Shown here: positions 58,874-64,000 of the stretch, in pieces
How the letters are laid out: every line of letters begins with the position of its first letter
How positions within the stretch are numbered: the stretch's first letter is position 1
Assembly (NCBI GenBank): GCA_035995205.1
Contig: DASYKS010000017.1
Coordinates: 124,001-188,000 of the forward strand
From: DASYKS01 sp035995205
GTDB lineage: Bacteria > Acidobacteriota > Thermoanaerobaculia > Multivoradales > UBA5704
Length of the DNA: 64,000 nt
Direction of reading: 5' to 3'
Made by a program: the position numbers and the translations under genes
The notes under the pieces: generated by a model
What the model was told of the DNA's origin: nothing
The model's input: only the letters and a program-made list of their open reading frames with translations
Databases searched by the model: none

Positions 58874-59595
58874 ATGAGGATTTCGAGACAGTCCGTTCGG
58901 TTTGGTTTGGTTGGGTCCGGTCTGCTTGCCGTCCTTGTGGCAGCGATTCCTCTCATGCAATTGGGCGTTCGTAGTCCGGAGGCCTGGGCCACAGTTGCGG
59001 CTGCTCTCGCTGTTCTGACGGCGGTGGTTTCCACCTGGACAAGCCAACGTGTTCTGGAACTGCAGGAGGACGCTCAGGAGCCAAGTATCACGGTGAACCT
59101 CGACGTCCGCCGCCGACCACAGCTTGTCCAACTAAGGGTGGCCAATCTGGGCGGCACCCTTGCGAAGGACATTGCGATCTCTTGGGAGAGTCCACTCCTA
59201 GACGTTGACGGCAAACCAGTCCGGATAGGAGGATCGGAGGATCTACTGAGGGGCCGGATGTAATACCTGTTCTTGCTCCTGGCGATAGCACGGCCGTGTC
59301 GGCAGGCATTTCTTACCGATTCTTCGAAAAATTCAAGGGGCAATCGTACTCAGGCGTTGTTCGATACAGCACTGCTTCAGGGGCTCCCCGAAAACAGACT
59401 TTTCTGGTTAGCGTCGAAGCGCATCGCGCAAGTCTCGTACACGATGAAGAGGCAGCCCTTACACAGCGAGAACTCCAAAAGATTCCCGCAGGTCTGGAAG
59501 CAATCGTTGGTGAAATTGGCAAGCTGCGGAAAGCGGTGCAGGACTTTCAGGAGAGGGAAAAGGGAGAGAACGAGAGGTCAAACGAGAGCCTTTGA
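58874..59595 (+). pseudogene. Hypothetical membrane-anchored protein, split by a one-base frameshift
   Basis: The first frame (58874-59263) encodes an N-terminal pair of hydrophobic stretches (LVGSGLLAVLVAAIPLM; AWATVAAALAVLTAVVSTW) and then SITVNLDVRRRPQLVQLRVANLGGTLAKDIAISWESPLLD before stopping. The next frame continues the same fold without pause: PDVIPVLAPGDSTAVSAGISYRFFEKFK, then a strand region and a C-terminal coiled coil (GLEAIVGEIGKLRKAVQDFQ). One more G in the GGGG at 59250-59253 would join both into a protein of about 240 residues. Function unknown; the architecture (membrane anchor, Ig-like domain, coiled coil) is seen in small uncharacterised bacterial proteins. Confidence 0.75.
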
Positions 59596-59691
59596 TGACC
59601 GGATCAAGGTTTCGGCGGTCCCCGACGCCTCGAAAAAGGCCTTCATCGCTTCTCGGCGCGATCAGCCAAGACCTCGTCGCTCAGGCTCAGA

Positions 59692-59916
59692 TTACCCAGA
59701 GAGACGGGTCTGGGGGGCCTTCTTCCAGGCCGGGATCGCCGCCTTCACCGGAACGATATCCGCGACCGGTCGGCCGTTGCGGTACACCCGGATGGTTTCG
59801 CCTCCTTCGACGGAAGCAGCCGTCGGTCCGGAGCACCATGACGACGCCGGTCGCGCCCTTCGGTCGAACAAGGCTTTGGCGTAGTTCCTCAGCTCGGTGA
59901 AGGTGGTCTCACGCAT
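59692..59916 (-). CDS. Phd/YefM-like antitoxin with internal insertion, toxin not found
   Basis: A 74-residue protein. The N-terminus MRETTFTELRNYAKALFD and the downstream VEGGETIRVYRNGRPVADIVPV are typical of a Phd/YefM-family antitoxin group. Between them about 16 extra residues (RARPASSWCSGPTAAS) interrupt the usual helix-turn. A PIN or RelE toxin gene should follow downstream on the same strand, but only about 95 bp separate it from the end of the oppositely oriented frameshifted gene, and no toxin fold is recognisable there. Possibly a decaying module. Confidence 0.7.
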   Translation of the reverse strand: MRETTFTELRNYAKALFDRRARPASSWCSGPTAASVEGGETIRVYRNGRPVADIVPVKAAIPAWKKAPQTRLSG

Positions 59917-59977
59917 GAGGTTATTCTGGCCCAGCCCTCTCTCCATCGATATGTACATTTCCGTAGTCTGGCTGCCT

Positions 59978-60208
59978 CTAGGCCGAGCCCAGCACACCCC
60001 TGAGGTGGTCAAACCCACGACTGAGCTGGCCCAGATCACTACTGTTTTGGCCTAGATCACTACTGTTCTGGCCTAGATCACTACTGTTCTGGACCAGATC
60101 ACCACTGTTCTGGTCCAGATCACTACTGGGCTGAGCCAGAACACCACTGAGCTGGATCAGATCACCACCGAGCTGAACCGGGCCACCAGCGGACCCGGTC
60201 GCGTTCGG
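59978..60208. repeat. 21-bp-period tandem array 3, about 10-11 units
   Basis: Units start every 21 bp at 59978 (decayed), 59999, 60020, 60041, 60062, 60083, 60104, 60125, 60146, 60167 and 60188 (decayed). Consensus: ACTGTTCTGG, one variable base, then CCAGATCACY. The core is the dyad CTGG-N-CCAG. Units at 60062 and 60041 differ by one base, 60083 and 60104 by two, showing recent duplication in the centre and decay outward. TAG stops in one frame and divergence in others argue against coding. It lies between the Phd-like gene (start 59916, minus strand) and the LytS-like gene (start 60504, plus strand). Confidence 0.92.
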
Positions 60209-60503
60209 GGTAAACCGGAAGACGGCGGAGGTATCCGCTCCTACTCCAGCTTGCGCCCTTCGATCCGAGGCAATTGTCTGACCGGTACGCCCGAAGTGTC
60301 AACCACTCTTGCCTAAGCCAAGCCTGGCGATCGAAAAAGAACTCGCGCTGGCCAAGGTCTTCGCTTACAACGCCCTGGGTTCAGCCGCTTGGTGACCGTT
60401 TGCGGGCTCGGCAAAGCCGAGCCCGCCAGAACGCTCCTAGAGCACCGGACAGCCAGCTTGTCAGTCCCTCGCGGATATCCACATAGAGGTATCCTCGGCC
60501 GCA
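60209..60503. other. Intergenic region upstream of the LytS-like gene
   Basis: About 295 bp with no intact gene. It contains the relic of a CDF transporter C-terminus (60324-60395) and a perfect 11-bp hairpin, GCGGGCTCGGC at 60402-60412 with GCCGAGCCCGC at 60416-60426, without a T run. The promoter of the two-component pair should lie in the last 80 bp. Confidence 0.6.
60324..60395 (+). pseudogene. Relic of a CDF transporter C-terminus
   Basis: The frame reads LAIEKELALAKVFAYNALGS and then ends. It matches the C-terminal AIEKELAPAKVFVHSDPV of the intact CDF transporter 1.5 kb upstream in the same orientation, residue for residue over about 12 positions. No other part of the transporter is recognised. 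It is too short to function and looks like the remainder of a duplicated or replaced copy. Confidence 0.55.
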
Positions 60504-61538
60504 ATGTCCGAATTGGCGACAGCCGGGAGACCGGTCGGATTCATTGCGAAAATGGCGCGGCGCGTTGCCGTCGCGCTGACAATTTCGATCGGCGTCGGGC
60601 TTCTGTTGTTGTTTCCCTGGAAGGGTTCGTGGTCCTCGCTCTTCCTCTGTGTTATCACCCTCGGCCTGGGGGGGACGACGGTCTTTTCACTCTTCGAAGC
60701 GTGGCCCCGGCGACTGCCGCGCTGGATCCAGCGCTGGGTGCTGCAAGTCGTGGCGGTCGGCATCGCCATGCCGGTCACGATCTTCGGGATGCACCGTTCT
60801 ATCAAAGGGACGAATCACGACTGGTTGGTCCTCGGGTTCGCCTCCGTCCTCTTCGCGCCGTGGACGGCGCTCGCGGCGATCGTCCGGCAGAAGGAAGCCT
60901 TCGCGCGCCACCAGGGGCTCGCGTTCGCGCTGGAGAAGAGCGAGCTGGAGCGGCAGGCGCTCGACGCGCGGCTGCGTGTCATTCAGGCGCAGGTGGCACC
61001 GCATTTCCTGTTCAACACGCTCGCCAACGTCCAGGCGCTCGTCGATACCGGCTCTCCCCATGCTTCGACGCTGCTGCGGAACCTCACCGACTACCTTCGC
61101 GCGGCGGTGCCGCGGCTCCACGAACCGGCGACGATCGAGCGCGAGCTGCAGCTCGTTCGGCCCTATCTGGAGCTGATGCTGATGCGCATGCCCGATCGAC
61201 TGCGATACGCGATCAACGTCGATCCATCGCTGCTTGCGGTTCGCTGTCCTCCGACCACGCTGTTGACGCTGGTCGAGAATGCGGTGCGCCACGGGATCGA
61301 CCCCAGCGAAGAGGGGGGACGGATCGATGTCGACATCCAACGTCTTGGGGACCGCTGCATGATCCGCGTCACCGATACGGGCGTCGGACTCCATCCCTCG
61401 GCGAACGGTCTCGGAACCGGATTGACCACCCTGCGCGAGCGGCTGCAGCTGATGTTCGGCGAGGAGGCGCGGCTGCGCCTGATCTCCGGCTCCCTGCGCG
61501 GCGTCGCGGTCGAAGTCGATATGCCGGCCCAAGTATGA
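60504..61538 (+). CDS. LytS/YehU-type sensor histidine kinase
   Basis: A 344-residue membrane kinase. Four hydrophobic segments in residues 20-130 (VALTISIGVGLLLLFPW; LFLCVITLGLGG; WVLQVVAVGIAMPVTIFGM; WLVLGFASVLFAPW), a coiled linker and the His_kinase domain with the phospho-acceptor QVAPHFLFNTLANVQALVD (His at about 169), the N-box LVENAVRHGI and the G-box DTGVGL...GTGLTTLRERL. These kinases phosphorylate LytTR regulators. The signal is unknown. Its stop overlaps the regulator start as ATGA. Confidence 0.93.
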   Translation: MSELATAGRPVGFIAKMARRVAVALTISIGVGLLLLFPWKGSWSSLFLCVITLGLGGTTVFSLFEAWPRRLPRWIQRWVLQVVAVGIAMPVTIFGMHRSIKGTNHDWLVLGFASVLFAPWTALAAIVRQKEAFARHQGLAFALEKSELERQALDARLRVIQAQVAPHFLFNTLANVQALVDTGSPHASTLLRNLTDYLRAAVPRLHEPATIERELQLVRPYLELMLMRMPDRLRYAINVDPSLLAVRCPPTTLLTLVENAVRHGIDPSEEGGRIDVDIQRLGDRCMIRVTDTGVGLHPSANGLGTGLTTLRERLQLMFGEEARLRLISGSLRGVAVEVDMPAQV

Positions 61539-62320
61539 ACGCCGCCCACGCGACCGCGTTGATCGCCGACGACGAACCGCTCCTGCGCGAGGCGCTTCGA
61601 CGCCAGCTCGGAAACGTCTGGCCCGAGCTTACGATCGTGGCCGAGGCGCGAAACGGGCGGGAGGCGGTGCGCCTGTTCGACGAGCGCCATCCCGACATTT
61701 GCTTCCTCGACGTCCACATGCCCGGCCTCTCCGGCGTCGATGCCGCGAACCACATCGGCCGTCGCGCGCATCTGGTGTTCGTCACGGCGTACGATCACTA
61801 CGCCGTGCAAGCCTTCGCGCAGGGCGCCCTCGATTACCTGTTGAAGCCGGTCGAACCGGCGCGGCTCGCGGAAACGGTGAGCCGCCTCAAAGAACGGCTC
61901 CGGGCTTCAAAGCCCGCGATTCACAACGAGTTGTTGTTGCAGCAACTCAGTGCCCAGCTCGCGAAGCTCCAGGACGGCGGAAGGCAGGAACGGCTCCGGT
62001 GGATTCGGGCGACGGCGGGGCAGACCGTGCGTCTCATCGCGGTCGATGATGTCGATTACCTGCGGTCGGATGCAAAGTACACGCTCGTCGCCTGGCGCGA
62101 TGGAGGGAAAGCCGCCAAGGCGGTGGTGCGTACGCCGCTTAAAGATCTGCTCGACCAACTGGATGCAGAGCAGTTCGCGCAGGTCCATCGCTCGGTCGTC
62201 GTGAACCTGCGCGCGATCGACCACGTGCGGCGATATGACAACGAAACCGCGGAGATTCATTTGAAGGGGCGCGATGAGGTGCTGCCCGTGAGCCGCAATT
62301 ATGTGCATCTGTTCCGGTAG
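61535..62320 (+). CDS. LytTR-family response regulator
   Basis: A 261-residue regulator. Receiver domain in residues 8-125: acidic pair ADDEP, phospho-accepting Asp in DICFLDVHMPGLSG, conserved Thr-Ala in VFVTAYD and Lys in LLKPVEPARL. The C-terminal LytTR DNA-binding domain shows LIAVDDVDYLRSDAKYTLV, FAQVHRSVVVNLRAIDHVRRYDNE and LPVSRNYVHLFR. It overlaps the kinase gene by 4 bp. Targets unknown; LytTR proteins bind paired direct repeats upstream of regulated genes. Confidence 0.95.
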   Translation: MNAAHATALIADDEPLLREALRRQLGNVWPELTIVAEARNGREAVRLFDERHPDICFLDVHMPGLSGVDAANHIGRRAHLVFVTAYDHYAVQAFAQGALDYLLKPVEPARLAETVSRLKERLRASKPAIHNELLLQQLSAQLAKLQDGGRQERLRWIRATAGQTVRLIAVDDVDYLRSDAKYTLVAWRDGGKAAKAVVRTPLKDLLDQLDAEQFAQVHRSVVVNLRAIDHVRRYDNETAEIHLKGRDEVLPVSRNYVHLFR

Positions 62321-62461
62321 ACAAAACCGCCGCTCGAGCCGCGCCTCCCCGAGCCGAAAAGCGGGCTGTGGGTCCGTCTCCAGAAGCGCGGGTAGGCGGC
62401 TCCGCGCCGATCGGTGCGAGAGTCAGCAGACACGCAACCGATCGATTCGAGGAGATACGAC

Positions 62462-63280
62462 ATGCCCGCAGCGCCAATCCTCTCGCTCGCCGCACCGCCC
62501 CCGCCCTACCCGGGCCACTTGCTCCAGGTCGGCGAGCCGAACAACGCCGCGGTCCGCGCGGTGCGGGCCCGTCTGAACGAGCTCGGCTGCGGTGCGGTCC
62601 CCGCGACCGGGGCGTTCGACGCCGCGTTGCGCACCACGGTCAAGCTGTTCCAGAGCCGCTTCCCCGACACCGACGGCCAGCCGCTCAAGGTGGACGGCGT
62701 CGTCGGGCCGATCTCCTGGGCCGCCTTGTTCGGCGCCCTGGCCGTCCCGACGCCGAGTGGGTCGCCGCCGCCGCTCCTCGCGGCGGTCCTCGACGTGGCC
62801 CGGACCCAGATCGGGGTGATGGAGAAGCCTCCGGGATCGAACCGCGGCCCGGAGGTCGACGAGTACCTGCGCGGCGTCGGGCTCGACCCGACGCGGGGCA
62901 GCTTCGCCTGGTGCGTGGCGTTCGTCTACTTTTGCTTCGGGCGCGCCGCCTCGCAGCTCGGCCGCGCCAACCCCATGGTCCGCACCGCCGGCGTGCTCGA
63001 CCACTGGAACAAGGCCGGCCAGCGCGGCATCCCCCGCCTCCTGACCGCCGACGCGGTCGCCAAGCCTCAGCTGGTCAAGCCGGGGCAGATCTTCGTCATC
63101 TCGGTGGGCGGCGGCTCGGGCCACACCGGGCTGGTCGAGGACGTCTCGGGCGGGAAGCTGGTGACGATCGAGGGGAACACCAACGACGGCGGCTCGCACG
63201 AAGGGATCGGCGTCTTCCGCCGCGACCAGCGGAAGATCAACTCGATCAACCGGGGCTTCATCGACTACGGGAAGCTGTAA
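62462..63280 (+). CDS. Peptidoglycan-binding plus CHAP-domain protein (endolysin-like amidase)
   Basis: A 272-residue protein. Residues 15-95 form a PG_binding_1 module (NNAAVRAVRARLNELGCGAVPATGAFDAALRTTVKLFQSRF ... VDGVVGPISWAALFG). Residues 105-270 are a CHAP-like cysteine peptidase: Cys in GSFAWCVAFVYFCF, His in SGGGSGHTGLVED-like (GGGSGHTGLVED), Glu/Asn in TIEGNTNDGGS. It should cut peptide bonds in peptidoglycan. No signal peptide is visible at the ATG 62462, so it may use holin-type or other release, or act in the cytoplasm on a phage-like route. GGAG eight bases upstream. Confidence 0.88.
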   Translation: MPAAPILSLAAPPPPYPGHLLQVGEPNNAAVRAVRARLNELGCGAVPATGAFDAALRTTVKLFQSRFPDTDGQPLKVDGVVGPISWAALFGALAVPTPSGSPPPLLAAVLDVARTQIGVMEKPPGSNRGPEVDEYLRGVGLDPTRGSFAWCVAFVYFCFGRAASQLGRANPMVRTAGVLDHWNKAGQRGIPRLLTADAVAKPQLVKPGQIFVISVGGGSGHTGLVEDVSGGKLVTIEGNTNDGGSHEGIGVFRRDQRKINSINRGFIDYGKL

Positions 63281-63282
63281 TT

Positions 63283-63438
63283 CTAGCTATTGATCGCCTG
63301 GAGCGGTCGCACGTCGAGGCCGTCCTGGTCCGCGCGGCTCACTTTGTGGGGCGGCAGCATCGCGGCCGAGTCGCCCGAGTGGATGCCCGCCTCCTCGACG
63401 TGCTGGAGGATGCCCGCGACCACGGCGCCCTTCCCGTT
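63283..63438 (-). pseudogene. carB: Fragment of carbamoyl-phosphate synthase large subunit gene
   Basis: The minus-strand frame contains GAVVAGILQHVEEAGIHSGD then SAAMLPPHKVS (63337-63429), the highly conserved HxEEAGxHSGDSAxxLPP segment of CarB. In intact CarB about 600 residues precede and about 300 follow; here neighbouring residues are unrelated and a stop follows 17 residues later. It is a relic lying between the endolysin-like gene and a small membrane protein gene. Confidence 0.78.
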
Positions 63439-63507
63439 CGTCCGCTCAAAACCGCCGTTCGTCGCATTTCGTCTGTTCGCTTGGCGGCCCTGCCGCATCC
63501 TGTGGGA

Positions 63508-63897
63508 ATGAAAGACAACGTCAGCTTGACCGTTACGTCCCTGCTCACGATTCTCTTGATGACGTTTCACATTTCGGACGACATCGTCCGCGGATTCGAG
63601 CCCGGAGGGTTCAAGAACGTCAATGGGATCCTGACCCTGTCCGTCTACCTGTTCGCGACGCTGGCGCTCGCCGGAAAGCGATCCGGGTATGTCCTGATCC
63701 TCCTCGGATCTCTCCTCGGCTTCGTGGTGTCGCTAGCGCACATGAGGGGGGCGGGAATGGTCGGCGGCCGGATCGTCGGCTCCGGCGGAATCCATTTCTG
63801 GGTCTGGACGATTCTCGCGCTCGGCGTGACCGCAATCGTCTCTGTCGCTCTCTCGGCTCGCGGACTGTGGAGACTGCGACGAGGCCAAGCGGGGTAG
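63508..63897 (+). CDS. Small membrane protein with four hydrophobic segments
   Basis: A 129-residue protein with four predicted membrane helices: VTSLLTILLMTFHI, LTLSVYLFATLALAG, YVLILLGSLLGFVVSLAHM and FWVWTILALGVTAIVSVAL. The first part contains SDDIVRGFEPGG. The family is not recognised. The ATG at 63508 follows GTGGGA. It is 3 bp upstream of the next membrane-protein gene, suggesting an operon. Confidence 0.72.
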   Translation: MKDNVSLTVTSLLTILLMTFHISDDIVRGFEPGGFKNVNGILTLSVYLFATLALAGKRSGYVLILLGSLLGFVVSLAHMRGAGMVGGRIVGSGGIHFWVWTILALGVTAIVSVALSARGLWRLRRGQAG

Positions 63898-63900
63898 CCC

Positions 63901-64000
63901 ATGCTCTTACCCATCCATGTTGCCGCAGGCGGGCTCGCGATTATTCTGGGCGCCGTCGCCCTCTCGGTGAAGAAGGGCGGGACGATCCACCGCAAGAGCG
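63901..64000 (+). CDS. Membrane protein, N-terminal part (DUF2306-like), truncated by window end
   Basis: 33 residues visible, starting MLLPIHVAAGGLAIILGAVA followed by LSVKKGGTIHRKS. This N-terminus, a single membrane helix followed by the GGTIHRxxG motif, is typical of DUF2306-type four-helix membrane proteins of unknown role. The start is 3 bp after the preceding stop. Confidence 0.7.
   Translation, partial: MLLPIHVAAGGLAIILGAVALSVKKGGTIHRKS

Noticed and set aside
60402..60426. Perfect 11-bp hairpin as a rho-independent terminator
   Set aside because: No T run follows on either strand; it is noted only as a hairpin in the intergenic region.

Overview
The window is 64 kb of GC-rich, gene-dense bacterial chromosome, most likely from an Acidobacteriota (Thermoanaerobaculia/Vicinamibacteria-like) genome. 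The lineage is inferred from family content: an ADOP-type duplicated MacB/FtsX permease, a TonB-dependent receptor with an N-terminal carboxypeptidase-regulatory-like domain, a TIGR02999-like ECF sigma factor coupled to a Ser/Thr kinase with TPRs, a sulfatase-fold protein with TPRs, and a second Ser/Thr kinase. No rRNA, tRNA, CRISPR array or intact insertion sequence was seen.

Layout. 1-5.2 kb: 3' part of a PcrA/UvrD helicase gene, a GNAT acetyltransferase, a GT-C glycosyltransferase overlapping truA, and a dihaem cytochrome c. 5.4-6.5 kb: an MNT/HEPN pair and an orphan HigA-like regulator. 6.6-13.5 kb: the macromolecular-synthesis cluster rpsU-mutS2-dnaG-rpoD, closed by a perfect 12-bp terminator. 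13.6-19.6 kb: an AAA/STAND-like ATPase, a FYDLN-acid protein, a folK with a probable one-base indel at its start, VOC and EEP-fold proteins, a PEP-mutase/isocitrate-lyase family enzyme, and secreted proteins. 19.6-25 kb (minus strand): ADOP permease, DUF6600 surface protein, alpha/beta hydrolase, small hypothetical. 25.2-28.5 kb: ECF sigma factor translationally coupled to a kinase-TPR protein. 28.5-31 kb: orphan DUF433 and a fused 2-oxoacid dehydrogenase E1. 31.1-36.9 kb: a 1501-residue TIR-NACHT-pentapeptide-WD40 STAND protein bracketed by two short-period tandem arrays. 36.9-48.2 kb: Ser/Thr kinase, sulfatase-fold/TPR lipoprotein, TonB receptor, an unknown lipoprotein, a membrane protein and OmpA. 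48.3-51.5 kb: gatB-ftsE-ftsX. 51.6-58.8 kb: ABC exporter, YfcH-like epimerase, HD phosphohydrolase, PLP decarboxylase, TatT-like lipoprotein, CDF metal transporter. 58.8-60.5 kb: a patch with a frameshifted gene, an orphan Phd-like antitoxin, a third tandem array and a transporter-tail relic. 60.5-64 kb: LytS/LytTR two-component pair, a CHAP endolysin-like protein, a carB relic and membrane proteins.

The most unusual signal is a set of three intergenic tandem arrays (31138-31443, 36060-36332, 59978-60208). Each has about 10-14 units with a 21- or 22-bp period, about two DNA helical turns, and each unit tends to carry a short dyad (TTCC-AGT-GGAA, GACC-TG-GGTC, CTGG-N-CCAG). The core sequence differs between arrays while the architecture is the same. 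Two of them flank the STAND gene, and all lie in probable promoter regions. I know of no named element matching them. A phased protein-binding or nucleoid-organising array is the leading idea, but that is inference.

Two genes seem to start at CTG codons supported by Shine-Dalgarno sequences and by the missing N-terminal parts of their families. Two others show single-base losses in G/C runs that may be assembly errors. Several toxin-antitoxin components lack partners (HigA-like, DUF433, Phd-like), and two relics (carB, CDF tail) point to past rearrangement.
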